From contig CM048845.1 of NCBI GenBank assembly GCA_026545225.1, forward strand, positions 53,606,033 to 53,670,032: a stretch of 64,000 bases of DNA, in the 5' to 3' direction. Shown one piece after another: positions 11,787 to 24,097 of this stretch. The DNA is from Cornus controversa. Taxonomy: Eukaryota; Streptophyta; Magnoliopsida; Cornales; Cornaceae. The stretch's first letter is position 1. Each line of letters begins with the position of its first letter. Made by a program: the position numbers and the translations under genes. The notes beneath the pieces were generated by a model. It saw nothing but the letters and a program-made list of their open reading frames with translations, made no database searches and was not told the origin of the DNA.

Positions 11787-13010
11787 CTACTCGAGGGCGG
11801 GTGGTGGTGGTGGCGGCTCGGTGGGAGCAGAAGTGGAGGTGGAAGCTCGTCCTGCAAACAGGAACTGCAGGTCCTGCCGGAAGGCTCGGAACTCGTCGAG
11901 AATCGCCCTCTGACCCTGAGCCAGAGAAGAAATGTCCGAACGGATGCCCTCCAGCTGACTCTGCGTCACCTGGACGTGCTCGTCAAAACCCTGCTGGAGC
12001 CGCTCAACATCAGCCGCCAGGCAGGAATAGCCCATCACCAGGATGTCGTGCCGCTCTGCAGCCATATCCATCTCCTCCTCCTCCATCTCCTCGTCCTCAG
12101 ACCCATCCCCTGCAGGCTCTCCCTCCTCCATCTCCACTGGGGCATCCATATCTAGATCATCTGGTGGATCACCCTGGTGGACCTGTCACTCTAAGTGACG
12201 CCTCACCCTCTCCCACTGAGTATGTGTGAAGCGGGTGGGCGGTGCCAACTGGATGTCAGTATGACTGACCGGTATACTGGCACGACTAAGAAAAGCTGCG
12301 ACCAGGAAAGGAAAGGGAAGCCGCCAGCTCGCTGATCACCTCATCCTCTTGTTGACAAGGCCGTCCCAGACTTTGTGCATCTGCCCCCAGATCAGTGATG
12401 GGACAGAAACCCACGTGTCCGTGTGGAAAGAATAAAGGCAACGGAGGAGGTCGCCCCTACGCTCTGCCACGTGCTGCAGGGGACACGCGTTCTTGATGAG
12501 AACGGTGTCCAGGAACCATAGTCTGCTTGGGCACATCGATTTGGACGTGCAGTTGTGACTGGGCGTGGTAAACGCCCCGCCACACATGCCCATCACGATG
12601 GAGAATAGTGTCATGTCTGCTGGAAGTGCGGCCCTAAAAAGTGGTCGACCGTCCTGGTCAACCATGTCTGGTGGCTGCTAGTGAGGGATGCCGAGCATCT
12701 GTGCAGTCCGGCTCGGCGTAATCGTGATCGTCGTGGTGCCCACGACTGTCTCTAATGTGTCCGGCGCTGTGCAGGAGTAGGTCATGCGCTCGTAGAGGAC
12801 CTGCACTAAGCGCTCGTGTGCCACGTCAGTAGGAGGCACACATAGTCAGTCGAGGCGACGCCTCCTGAGCTCGGCGACAGCCCACGCGCTGTCGGGACGC
12901 GTCTGGAACTCTGCTAAATCAAAAATCTGCTCCAGGTGAAACTTCCGAGACCGGAAGGCTCGCCCGGGCACGTCTCTAACTGAACCGGGGGCATTCTTCA
13001 CCCTCGCCAT
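11787..13010 (-). pseudogene. Ath1 ORF3, downstream ORF in the env-like position
   Basis: ATG at 13008-13010 opens a protein beginning MARVKNAPGS; the frame ends at TAG 11787-11789 and is broken by several stops. It is homologous to ORF3 of AthB and AthC and keeps the signature 'PSRLWFLDTVLIKNACP', then H..E.R, then 'PSLIWGQM'. After an acidic stretch near residue 290 the C-terminus looks coiled-coil-like (ADVERLQQGF...SLAQGQRAILDEF) and ends Pro-rich. No signal peptide or membrane segment is evident, so it does not look like an envelope glycoprotein. The gene is distinctly GC-rich against AT-rich flanks. It resembles proteins usually annotated as 'putative plant transposon protein'; its role is unknown. 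Confidence 0.7.
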
Positions 13011-13457
13011 GATCTCGGAGCAGTCTGCACTTTATTCCAAAAATTACGTAAATAAAAAGAAAATAAAAGGAATGATAAACTAGGAATAAAAATAAAGGAA
13101 TAAAAAATGAAATTGAGGCCCTAGTCTATGGTGTTGACATGAATTCCAAAAAGTTTGTTCTCAAAGACAGCTTGAGCGGATGCAACCGAAACGATGGGTC
13201 GTTGTTGCAAACCGTACATTAAGCATTTGAAATAGAGAGAATGCCAAATCTTACTCCTACATGAATTCCTACCCCCAAAAACCCGCAAAATCTCATTATA
13301 AAAAATGCAAATGCACCCATCCAACCCAACATCAACTGTATATGTTTATTACACCGTAGAACTATCAAAAATAGCGAGAAAGGACAGAAAATGTAGCCAT
13401 GCATCACTTACCCAACGATTTAAATAAGAGTTCGGCTCACGTGCAGGCATCGCGTGC
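13011..13457 (-). other. Ath1 spacer upstream of ORF3
   Basis: A-rich sequence on the plus strand with no ORF worth calling, lying between the palindrome array and ORF3 in element sense. I see no splice or ribosome-entry signal I would trust. Confidence 0.4.
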
Positions 13458-13855
13458 ATCTCGATTGATCGAGATGTGCATCGATTGATCGAGATTTCGA
13501 TTAATCGAAATCCCACTTCGATCAATCGAGATCAGCTTCGATCGATCGAAATCAACTTCGATCAATCGAGATTCCTTCTTCGATCAATCGAGAATTTCTT
13601 CGATGAATCGAGACTTTAATTCGATCAATCGAAAATTTATTTCATTCAATCGAAATTTACTTCGATCAATCGAAATTCCTCTTCGATTAATCAAAATTTT
13701 CGATCGATCGAAGACCAATCGAAATGCTATCGAAGAATACTACCTCTCAGGACTTTTGGATTTGCAATTCCCTGTAATTTTTTGATCAATCGAGACTGAA
13801 ATCTCGATCAATCGAAATCTCGATTGATCGAGATCTGGTTTTGATCAATCGAGAT
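13458..13855. repeat. Palindrome array between Ath1 pol and ORF3
   Basis: Around sixteen copies of TCGATCAATCGA or variants, many with AT or AA extensions to the arms, at spacings of about 17-30 bases with unrelated filler. The first copies are perfect inverted repeats and later ones decay on one arm. The same motif forms the LTR arrays of this element. Confidence 0.9.
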
Positions 13856-14025
13856 GCTCAAAAACAGCCAGCTTGAATTATGCTTCAGGGACTTGGATTT
13901 TTAGGAATTAGATACTGCATTGCTTAGATACAAACTTTAACTTGGATTAAAGGGACATCATGGAAGCATGATAGCTACCATGGCTACGCCACCTTACACG
14001 TCTGTGGCATGACGTTCGGATCGGC

Positions 14026-17000
14026 TCACGAGTCAAAATATACGGGATCCGTCAAAGTGACGACATCCACGTATTCGGTGGTAACTTGGTCATCCACGCA
14101 TACTTTTAAGCGCTGCCCATTTACTTTGAACAACGAGCCATCTTTCAAGTCCTTTAATTCCACCGCTCCGTGGGGAGCGACGGAATTAACCAAAAATGGA
14201 CCATCCCAATGGGAGCGAAGTTTTTCGGGAAACAAATGGAGGCGTGAGTTGTACGACCATACTTTTTGGCCCGGCGAAAATGTTTTGACTCGAATATTAC
14301 GATCACGAAAGGCTTTGGACTTTGCCTTATAGATTTTAGCATTCTCATACTCGTCATGTCGCAATTCTTTCAATTCATTTAATTGAAGCTTTCGATTAGA
14401 TCCGGCCTTTTGCATGTCAAAATTGAAAGTTTTAGTGGCCCACATAGCTTTATGCTCCAATTCAACCAGAAGATGACACGCTTTGCCATAAACCAGCCGA
14501 TAAGGTGACATTCCAATGGGAGTTTTATATGCGGTTCGGTATGCCCATAATGCATCGTTTAGTCGCAATGACCAATCTTTTTGGTCAGGTCGAACAGTTT
14601 TTTGAAGAATGTTCTTAATCTCCCTATTGGATACCTCTACTTGGCCACTAGTTTGAGGATGGTATGGGGTGGGTACTTTGTGTGTGACGGAGTATTTGGT
14701 AAGCAAGGTTCGAAGGAACCGGTTACAGAAATGTTTACCTCCGTCACTGATGATGGCTCGAGGCGTACCAAACCGGCTAAAAACATTAGCTTGAATGAAC
14801 TTAACCACGACTGCGTGATCATTGGTTATGGTAGCAACGGCCTCTATCCACTTAGATACGTAGTCCACCGCCACAAGTACGTACTCATGACCAGTAGAAG
14901 GTGGAAATGGTCCTATGAAGTCAATGCCCCACACATCAAATATCTCAATAATAAGAATAGGGTTAAGAGGCATCATGTCCTTCCGAGACATCGCGTCGAG
15001 GCGCTGACATCGCTCACAAGAGCGGCAGAATGAATATGCATCCCGATGAAGCGTTGGCCAGAAAAATCCGCATTGTAGAATTTTTGCTGCGATTTTCTTA
15101 GCACTAAAGTGTCCCCCACAAGCGAGTGTATGACAAAATTTGAGAATGCTTTGGAATTCACTGTTGGGTACACACTTACGAATTATTTGATCGGGGTAAT
15201 ATTTGAACAATTGAGGATCGTCCCAATAATATGATCGTGATTGGGAGAGAAAACGATCCTTCTCTTGGTTGGTCCAAGAAGATGGTATTTTACCGGTTGC
15301 CAATTAATTAACCACATCTGCATACCAAGGGATACTCTCTTGAGAAATGACAAAGAGTTGTTCATCTGGGAAGGATTCACAAACTGGAATGGAATTATGG
15401 AGGGATTCAACAAGAATTCTAGAGAGGTGGTCAGCCACCACATTTTTAGTTCCCTTTTTGTCTCTAATCTCAAAATTGAACTCTTGCAATAAGAGTATCC
15501 ATCGGATCAACCTAGGCTTGGTGTCCTTTTTGGCCAAAAGATGCCGGAGGGCAGCATGGTCCGAATAGACTATGACCTTTGAACCTAATAAATAAGCTCG
15601 AAACTTATCTAATGCAAATACTACCGCAAGCAACTCCTTTTCCGTTGTGGTATAATTGATTTGAGCCTCAGAAAGGGTTTTACTTGCGTAGTAGATGACA
15701 TGTGGCAGTTTGTCTACTCGTTGCCCTAAGACCGCACCCATGGCATAGTTGGATGCATCACACATGATCTCAAATGGGAGAGCCCAATTTGGAGGGATTA
15801 GAATTGGAGCGGTTGTAAGCATGGTGCGGAGTTTTTCAAAAGAGTTAAGGCACGCTTCATCAAAGGTAAAACAAGATTCTTTTTCAAGAAGGCGACACAA
15901 AGGCCGAGAGATCTTGCTAAATTCTTTGATGAAACGGCGATAAAAGCCCGCATGCCCAAGGAATGAATGAATCTCTCTCACCGTTGATGGTGGAGGAAGT
16001 TTGGAAATGAGTTCAACCTTGGCTTTATCAACCTCTATTCCTCTCTTAGACACAACGTGCCCTAGGACGATACCCTCTTGAACCATAAAGTGGCTCTTTT
16101 CCTAACTAAGAATTAGGTTGGTCTCTCGACATCGTTTGAGAACACTGGATAGATTTTGGAGGCATGATTCAAATGAAGGCCCAAAAATGGAAAAATCATC
16201 CATGAATACTTCCAAGAATTTTTCCACCATGTCCGAAAAGATAGATATCATACACCGTTGAAAAGTTGTCGGTGCATTGCACAACCCAAAGGGCATGCGT
16301 CTATAAGCAAATGTGCCGAAAGGACATGTAAAGGTGGTTTTCTCTTGGTCCCTCGGGTCTATAGCAACCTGATTATAGCCGGAGTATCCATCTAAAAAGC
16401 AATAAAAACTTTGCCCGGCTAATCTCTCCAATATTTGATCAATGAATGGGAGGGGGAAATGATCTTTCCGAGTGGCTGAATTTAATTTCCTATACTCTAT
16501 GCACACTCTCCAGCCCGTGGTGGTACGTTGGGGAACTAATTCACCCTTTTCATTTGGTTGCACCGTAATACTTGACTTCTTTGGAACCACTTGAGTGGGA
16601 CTAACCCACTTGCTATCTGAGATGGGGTAAATAATTCCCGCATCTAGTAACTTCACCACCTCCTTCATTACAACGTCCTTCATATTTGGATTTAATCGAC
16701 GTTGTGCCTCCCTTGAGGTCTTTGCATCCTCTTCCAAGTGTATGCGGTGCATACAAATAGAAGGGTCTATTCCCTTAAGATCTGCCACACTCCATCCTAT
16801 TGCTTCCTTATGCTCTTTTAGCGCTTTGATGAGTTCCATCTCTTGATCATTGGTGAGATTAGAAGCAATAATGACTGGAAGGGTCTCATTAGCGCCTAAG
16901 AAAACATACTTGAGTGTAGCCGGTAGAGGCTTGAGCTCAAGTTGTGGGGGGGAAATTAGAGAAGGAGTTTGGGAAGTTTCGGACAAAGGAGGCAAGGGTT

Positions 17001-17560
17001 CCCTTGGAACTCTCCATTTAGGCACGTCCATGACACTGTTGAAAAGAATAGAAGGAAGTGCTTCTTGAACTAAGTCTTCCACTACATCGACACAAAAGCA
17101 CTCACTTTCGTCTTTGGATGTGTGGTGGGAAGCATTGAAGATGTTCAAGTGGACTTTCATATTCCCGAAAGAGATGTCCATCACTCCGGTACGGCAGTTA
17201 ACGCAAGCGTTTGCCGTGGCCAAGAATGGACGACCTAGAATGATAGGAATATGTCGATTTGGATTTTGGACCGGTTCCGTGTCAAGGACTATGAAGTCCA
17301 CCGGAAAGTAGAATTTGTCCACTTAAGTAATTAGATCCTCAATTATGCCACGTGGTTGCTTCACCGAGCGGTCGGCGAGTTGCAACACAACCGTGGTATG
17401 CTTGAGTTCCCCCAAACCTAGTTGTTGGTAAACTGAGAATGGAAGCAAATTAACACTGGCCCCTAAATCAAGAAGTGCCTTTTCAAAAGATTGATTTCCG
17501 ATGGTGCACGAAATGGTCGGAGCACCTGGATCTTTGAATTTAGGAGGGGCTTGGTGTTGG
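14026..17560 (-). pseudogene. pol: Ath1 pol: protease, RT, RNase H, integrase
   Basis: One frame continuous with gag. In order: protease with [10 protein letters not shown] (about 17440-17480); RT with the finger motif RRLNPNMKDVV, GYSGYNQVAIDP and the active-site variant FMDD (16195-16206); RNase H with [17 protein letters not shown] and [11 protein letters not shown]; integrase with the H-H-C-C zinc-binding segment ([10 protein letters not shown]...CERCQ), catalytic D in [11 protein letters not shown] in SDGGKHFC and E in VSNREIK. In-frame stops lie at 17323-17325, 16102-16104 and 15304-15306. The middle one is TAG where AthC has TGG. There is no frameshift. The protein would copy and integrate the element but cannot be made intact. 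The gag boundary is approximate. Confidence 0.9.
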
Positions 17561-19566
17561 AAAATGGAGCTTATATGCTCAGTTAGGAGGACTTTCTTAG
17601 GAGCATTATTCCTAGATTTGCGCTTTTGAGTGCACAAGTCCTTCAAAAATTTAGCATAGGAGGGAATTTGTCGAATAGCATCAAGGAGAGGGAGATTGAT
17701 CTTTACTTGTTTGAAGATCTCCATCATGTCTTGGATTTTCTTTCCTTGTTTCCCAAAATGAGAAGGTTCCTTCAATCTTTGAGGAAAAGGAACCGGAGAT
17801 TCAAAAGAAGTGTCAAGATTTGGAATTGATGATGACACAACTTCACTTGCCTTTCCTTTTGGATTTAAATGGATGTTATGCACATTTGGATTTAAAGGAA
17901 ACACTTTTGGATTTAAATGGGATTCTTTTGGATTTGTGGATTGCTCATTGAATTCCTTCTTCTCTTCCTCCCCTACCTTGGAATTGATGATTTTACCACT
18001 CCTTAAGGTGGTGATTGATTGAACTTGCTCCGGAGGAGCATTACAAGTTGAAGATAATGGATCCTCAATCATATGAACACCCTTAGGATTTGCCACCAGT
18101 TGACTCGGTAACTTACCTTCCTCCCTTCTATTCAAGGCATTAGCTAGTTGCCCGATTTGAGCTTCTAACCTAGCCATAGATTGAGCATTAGCTTCAAGCT
18201 TAGCGATTGATTGAGAATGAGTTTACAATAATCGGGTATTAGCCTCAAGATTGCTTATCACTCTTTCTTCAAAGCCTTGGCTTCTCGGAGGAGGTGGTGG
18301 TTGTTGGTAATTAGATCTTTGATGGTAGGGTTGAGGATTCGGCCTATAATGAGGCTGTTGAGATTGGGAATTAAAAGAATTTTGCCCTTGAAAAGAGGGA
18401 CTTGATTCTTGAGGTTTCCATGAAAAAGCCGGATGGTTCTTGTAACCAGGATTGTACGTGTTTGAATATAGATCATTCATTTGTTTAGAGTACAAGGCAT
18501 TCGCTTGCTCTTGAGCATAATCGGAAGATTGCCCGGCAATAGGACAATCTCGCATGAAATGTGAAGTACTATAGCAAAACGAACACCCGTCCTAATTTTG
18601 GACAGATTGGCTTGGAGTAGGCAGCCCATTTTTTATGATTAAATCCATTTTTCGGGATAGGGCTTCTACTTGCATGGCAACCTCATCTACCCGTGAAATT
18701 TCATGCACTCCTCTACAAGGTTGGGTGGCCTTCCCTTTCCTAGTGGAGGAGCGTTGAGTTGAATTGTTGCTTAGGGTTTGAAAAAGTTTCCATGCCTCAT
18801 CGGGGCTTTTCAAAAGGTATCCTCCTCCACAAGAGGAGTCTATCATTTGTCTATGTTGCTCACTCACCCCATCGTAAAAACTTTGCACTAGCTGCCATTT
18901 TGGGACAGCATGATGCGGACAAGATTTAAGAAGGTCTTTTAATCTTTCCCACGTCTCATGAAATTGTTCTTGGTCAATTTGGGTGAATCCAGTGATTGCT
19001 CGCCGAATATCACTTGTCTTACCCATTGGGAAGTATTTTTTCAAGAACTCTATTTGCATCTCCGCCCAAGAATGGATTGAGTTAGGTTCTAAAGAATTGA
19101 ACCAACTTCTAGCTTTATCTTTTAGGGAGAAGGGGAACATACGCAGCTTTAGATCATCCTCCGTAAAGTGTGGTACACGAATAGTGGAACACACAGAAAG
19201 GAAGTAATCTAAGTGCTGGTATGGATCCTCATTAGGGAGACCATGGAAGCTATTAAGAAGATTGATGGTGGAGGACTTTATTTCGAATTGATTTGCCGCT
19301 ACATCCGAAAATTGGATACATGAAGGTACTTCAAATGTAGTCGGAAGGTAAAAGTCCATAAGCAACTCTCCTTGAGGAGGTGGAGGTGGAGGTGGTTGTT
19401 CATGATTAAAAGGAGGTAGTCCGGGAGGTTGTCTTTCATTTGGATCCATGTTTTCAGTCCTAGGCAATATAGGGTCCGTAGAGGTTCCTCTACGTTGTGT
19501 AAGTGTTCTTTCAAGTTCAAAATTACACGGAAGCAATGGAAGTGACAAGGATCGTCTACCTAGCAT
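17561..19566 (-). pseudogene. gag: Ath1 gag
   Basis: ATG at 19564-19566 (MLGRRSLSLP). The capsid-like core includes '[19 protein letters not shown]', '[19 protein letters not shown]' and '[18 protein letters not shown]', shared with AthA, AthB and AthC. A canonical CX2CX4HX4C zinc knuckle (CSFCYSTSHFMRDC) lies near residue 328, just after the TAG at 18592-18594; a TAA follows at 18223-18225. The C-terminal part contains SQSIAKLEA and [10 protein letters not shown]. It would package element RNA. Frame is unbroken by indels. Confidence 0.9.
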
Positions 19567-19829
19567 GCATTAATAGTAGAACAACACCTCAATACACAAA
19601 AATAAATAATAATATATACAAAAAGAATGAAAGAACTCAAACCACTAATTTTAGATTTTATACTCACAAAGGGTTCCAACTTTGATCCTTTTAGATGCCC
19701 GCTATGTGGTATACCTAAAATCAAGAAGTTTGAGAAATAAGAACAAAATATATACAAAAAGAATGAAAGAATTTCTAGCCTAAGAATTAAACCAGATTTA
19801 ATCTTTCAATGGCGACAATTACACCGTAG
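19567..19829 (-). other. Ath1 5' leader
   Basis: AT-rich untranslated stretch between the primer site and the gag start. No feature recognised. Confidence 0.6.
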
Positions 19830-19847
19830 TCCCCGGCAACGGCGCCA
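19830..19847 (-). promoter_or_regulatory. Ath1 primer-binding site (tRNA-Asp)
   Basis: On the minus strand TGGCGCCGTTGCCGGGGA, complementary to the 3' end of plant tRNA-Asp and typical of Athila elements. It lies six bases from the 5' LTR. Confidence 0.95.
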
Positions 19848-19853
19848 AAATTT

Positions 19854-21235
19854 TGATGTGGCTAAACTCGGATTAAATTGTAAGCTTAATTTTTGCCCTT
19901 TTTATCAAAATATAATTTAACCACTCGCAAGAGCACGAATCTTTGTAGATAAGGTTCTATATAGAGGGTATCGATCCCACGAGGACTAGTCGCAATTGTT
20001 TTAAAGAAAGATTAATTCTACTTTAATTCTAAAAACAGGTTTTTGGATTTTTTGTTTATAATCTATTGCATGAATGAAATGACAATAAAATTAAAGAGTT
20101 GAGTTGGGAGAGAGAGCTAGGGGTTGGTTTCCACCACTAGCCATTCACATGTTCATAAGTGTAGCAAACATGGGATTCATTAATTAAATGCTTAACAATG
20201 TCATTAGGCTTGTGACCTCAATGACATATCAAAAGATCAATGTGTGTGCTAACCTATCATAATCCATCTTCAACAAGCATAGCTCTTCAACCTAACTAAA
20301 TACCTAATTACCCTACTCTCTAAGTGAACCCTACATGCATCCAAACTACTTTGTCTTGGCATGGTCTATACAAGCAAACATCACACATTCATTTAAACAC
20401 CATTATCTAGCCATCATTTGCACTTCTTGTGGAATATGCAAATGTTGTGCATTCAAGTGACAAAATCTACTCTAAGACAAGAATAAATTCCAAATCAAAT
20501 GAATATATAAGAAATGTATTTGTGTACATATTCACTAGGCTAAATAATCAACATTTAACTACAAATCCCCAAGTGCTACAAAAATGAACAAGTTTACATG
20601 GCTAGGTGTGTCAACCACACCCTAGTAGAGGAGTTAGTTGGTCATGGCAGCCTTGCACCCTTTCATTGATGAAGAAAGTGAAGCTTCTTGGTCTGGTTCA
20701 GCTCCTCTTCTTCCTCTCCCGAAGGTCTCTCCTTGGATGGTCTGATGTATGTTGAGAGATATGAGATATATGGCTTCTTTGTGCTTTTAAGGCTCCTTTT
20801 TCAACCTTGGGGCCCACCATCTATATATATATATCACTATATATATTCATTGTATCAAGAAGGTCCCCAAGGGTCTTGTTCAAGTCAGACAATCCCCCTA
20901 AGTCGTGCAAAAAGGGGGATTTTGTTACAAGTGGGAAAGCAGGTGAGCAAGTGGCCAAGTGGGTTCTGCAGAATCTCGATTGATCGAGATTTCGATCAAT
21001 CGAAATGAGATCTCGATTGATCGAGATCAACATCTCGATTGATCGAGATGCCTTTGGCTGCAATTCTGACTTTTTCTCTTCAGTTGCAAATAGCTTCAAA
21101 CTTTGCTCCATTTACTCTAATACCTGCAATACATCAAAAATACAAAAATACCGTAAACATATCTCGGTGAATGCAAAAACGGAACTAACATATGCAATAA
21201 AGAGGGTTCAAATGCGTAGAATTGAACACTTATTA
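19854..21235 (-). repeat. Ath1 5' LTR
   Basis: Nearly identical to 8561-9979 except for two missing palindrome copies and about ten substitutions. Its outer end reads TA instead of CA on the plus strand, a point change at the terminus. Target duplication GTTTA follows. Confidence 0.95.
20973..21049. repeat. Four-copy palindrome array in Ath1 5' LTR
   Basis: Four copies of the ATCTCGAT/ATCGAGAT palindrome with centres in the order TG, CA, TG, TG, against CA, TG, CA, CA, TG, TG in the 3' LTR. Confidence 0.9.
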
Positions 21236-21240
21236 GTTTA

Positions 21241-21480
21241 TGCTATATAACCTAGTACACTCCATTGCTATCCCAGTTTTAGATACATATAGTTTTGCAC
21301 CTCCTTCGGATCTCTAATACTATTGTTGTCATGTTGTGCTATATTTATTCTTTTTTTCCTTCACAATGTGCTTGGTTTATTTTGTATAACCTAGTACATA
21401 CCACTGCTATCACAATTTTAGTTATTTCTAAAATTTATTTTGTACCGCTTTCCAATCTCCAAAACCAGTTTCTAGTTTAT
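21241..21480. repeat. Tandem duplication at the Ath1 insertion site
   Basis: Joining 8546-8560 to 21241-21330 gives 'gtgcttggttta' then 'tataacctagtac'. The same phrase occurs again at 21367-21410 followed by 'gctatcac' and 'ttttag'. The older sequence was therefore a roughly 120-bp tandem duplication, and the first copy received Ath1. This independently supports the GTTTA target duplication. Confidence 0.75.
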
Positions 21481-24097
21481 ATTGTTTTCCCCCCAAACTC
21501 ACTTCTGACAGTTGAATTTTTTGCTTAGGTGCAGCTTATTGCATCCTTGTCCACTAAAGCGTCCTTAATTTTTTATGTTTTCCTTTGGTGTAGCTTTTTT
21601 ATGTTTGATGTTTTAGTAGATATTTTCTTTGTGGTCGCATTTGAAACATCCTTACCACCTTTGTTCTATAGAGGATTTCATAAGCTGGACTCTGTAGAAA
21701 GTTGTCTTCACTGATTCTCACCTGAAAAATCAAAGGTCCCAGTTACTTGAATATTTCTTCAAAACCACCCCCACCTCTCTTTAAACATGTTAGTTGGTAA
21801 ATACATCCATAATTGTCTAGGTTGGATATCTGGCTTTCAAAAAGCTATAGTTCAATCCTGTTAATTCATAGGGTTCAAATAGCTGAGTTTCTTCTCATGA
21901 AGTTGTATTGTCATACACATTCATATTATATTATCTCTAACTGATGGTGTCCTAATCATCCAACTACTTTTCCACCCCTTCCATTTGTGAACCTACTTTA
22001 AGTGGTTCCTTGATGCTGAATTTTTATCAACAGACAAAAATCTAATTGTTTTCAGAATTTCAAACTAAGTTTTGTATAGATGTTGATGTTTCGGCTAAAA
22101 CACCAATTTTTTCATATTGTTTTCACTAAAGTATTTTTTTGATATCTTTGATATTGAGTATGGCCATATTATCATATTGGGTAGTTGCTAAATGATGCCT
22201 TTGGTTCAAACAACAAACTTTGTATATAGAACAGATGTGCTGCTGATGGGATTTTCATATAAAGTTTGTTGACCATGATGGTTTATTGGTTTACATTGGT
22301 GTAGGCTGGCAATGAGATTCTAAGTTTGCATGTGTGCAAATATGCATAGTGTTTTTGAAAAAGAAAGTTCAAATCCTTCCATGGTTGTTCTAAATGAGAA
22401 TAGATTCTTTCCATTCGTTTGGATACTAAAACCCCAAAGGGGCATAGAAATGAATAGACTAATTTTTTTGTTAATGATTAGCCCTCTATTGTTGAAAGTG
22501 TTTTAAGCATTATAGTACTCCATGTAGAGGATCAAGTCAACAGGCTTATGATCAGATTGGGATGTGTAGTACTGGTTACAAGGTATTATTTTTACTCATG
22601 GTGACTCTATATCTGATTTCAACATTGAGATATACTTTATCAAAAAGGTTCTTTGATAGCTTCTCAAAAGATCCTTTAGACTAAAAATTACTCAACATTA
22701 CCTTAAGGGTATGATTTCCTTATTATGTAGTCCAGTTTGACGTTGACACATCACAAGTGCACACTGATACAGTTGAGGATGAAACATTATTTTTCTGCTT
22801 GATTATTTACATGCTTTTCTGATAATTATATAAAGCCTGGACACCATAAAATATGTTGGCATGCTTATTATTTTCAAGCTTCTATCATTAATTTTATTAT
22901 GTGCAGGGAAAAAAGATCAAAGTCCCACATTCCTTGTCCCTGCTACCCAAAAGGTTTGTAATGTTAAGTCTTTTGGTGCTGAAGTTGTAATGTTTATGCA
23001 ATTCGGATATCAAATAATTCTTCATTATGGTCAGGAAAACACTGAAAATTAAATGTGGTATATTAATTTTGTTTATTTTATTTTTAGGTGTGGATGGACA
23101 TATATGGCCTCCTGTTTCCAGGTTCTGATGGCAAGACTTGCTTCCAGATTTTTGAAGACATTGGTTGCAGGAATGTATAGATAAACATATATCTCCCATT
23201 GGGTATTTTTCAAGCTGAGGTGTTTCTGGGGGACTTTTAGAGTTGATGGTTGTATACTTGTGTACTTGTTTTTTGATATTTAGGTTTTTGAGTTAAAGGT
23301 TTGGGTGTTTAACATATTTGTGGTTTGTCTTTAACTAGAATATATTTTTTATTTTTTTCAGTGAGGTTTATTCTATTTTGTTTCTCATTCTAGTGTCAAA
23401 CTTGGAAAGTGAAATTGATTTTCCATATTCTAAAAGAATGGGGTGTTCAAGAAAGGATGAGTATTTTCCTCATTTGCTCAGAGAATGGACTGTGCAAAGA
23501 GATGAAGAAAGAAGCCATGGATGTTCAGAGGAAAAAAAGCTTGAGTTAAGGTCATCCAGTTGAGAATTTTTATTTTAGTTTTGTTTCTGTGCTAATATGC
23601 TTCTCCTTATTGTAACAGTTGTTAGCATGTTTTGCCAATTTGATCCTTATCCTCTTTTGTGTTACTCTCTGTTTCTTCTATTTGAGGATTCTTATTATAC
23701 AAGTACCAATACATAATATGTATGTATAAGATAAAATTATTAATAATAAAAAATAGTGTTATATACTATTTTTATCTTTTCTATTAGTAATCGTATCCAG
23801 ATTCCAAAAATATACTTATATATTTTTTTGCACTTAAAAGTTTCTTGGATTGACATTATAGAGGTGTTTTAGATAGTACTATTTGAGAGAATTATCATAC
23901 TTAAAACTTTTCTAATTCCCATGTTTTTGTTAGGATACATACTTGCCATCTATATTTCTGATTGAATTTGGTCTCTTTCTTGAAATTAACATAGTTGCTT
24001 TTCTATGGACTTCTATATTTTTTAAAAATTATGTTTGCTTTACATATGCATTAAATGTATATGTAAAGCTGACATTTTTTTTAAAAAAAATATTCAC
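21481..24097 (+). other. CACTA interior, right part
   Basis: T-rich and mostly non-coding. Exon-like pieces lie at 22905-23563. A 37-bp segment at 23220-23258 repeats 4509-4546. No transposase domain seen. Confidence 0.5.
22905..23563 (+). pseudogene. Candidate relict multi-exon gene end inside the CACTA element
   Basis: Three pieces look like exons. Around 22905-22952, 'GKKDQSPTFLVPATQK' sits between TGTGCAG and AAG|GTTTGT. Around 23088-23179, 'VWMDIYGLLFPGSDGKTC...' follows TTTTTAG and ends at a TAG. Around 23394-23563, a stretch after TTTCTCATTCTAG encodes 'LESEIDFPYSKRMGCSRKDE' and a charged tail. The first two join in phase 0. I do not recognise the product. It could be the CACTA second gene or captured host exons. 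Weak evidence. Confidence 0.3.

Larger units (their letters stand above)
8561..21235 (-). mobile_element. Ath1: Athila-type Ty3/gypsy retrotransposon
   Basis: Two LTRs of 1419 and 1382 bp bound the element, with target duplication GTTTA at 8556-8560 and 21236-21240. The minus-strand order is LTR, tRNA-Asp primer site, gag-pol, palindrome array, ORF3, long 3' region, polypurine tract, LTR. The tRNA-Asp site and Athila-like gag place it in the Athila clade. Apart from the array copy-number change the LTRs differ at only about ten positions by eye, so the insertion is fairly recent, yet gag-pol already has five stops. It lies inside the CACTA element. Confidence 0.95.

Noticed and set aside
11801-12229. 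142-codon plus-strand ORF at 11801-12229
   Set aside because: It is the antisense shadow of GC-rich Ath1 ORF3.
13458-13855. Regularly spaced palindromes resembling a CRISPR array
   Set aside because: Spacing is irregular, spacers are not uniform, repeats decay gradually, there are no cas genes, and the context is a plant retrotransposon.
14009-15033. Plus-strand ORFs across Ath1 integrase
   Set aside because: They are shadows of the minus-strand integrase frame, which carries all the catalytic motifs.
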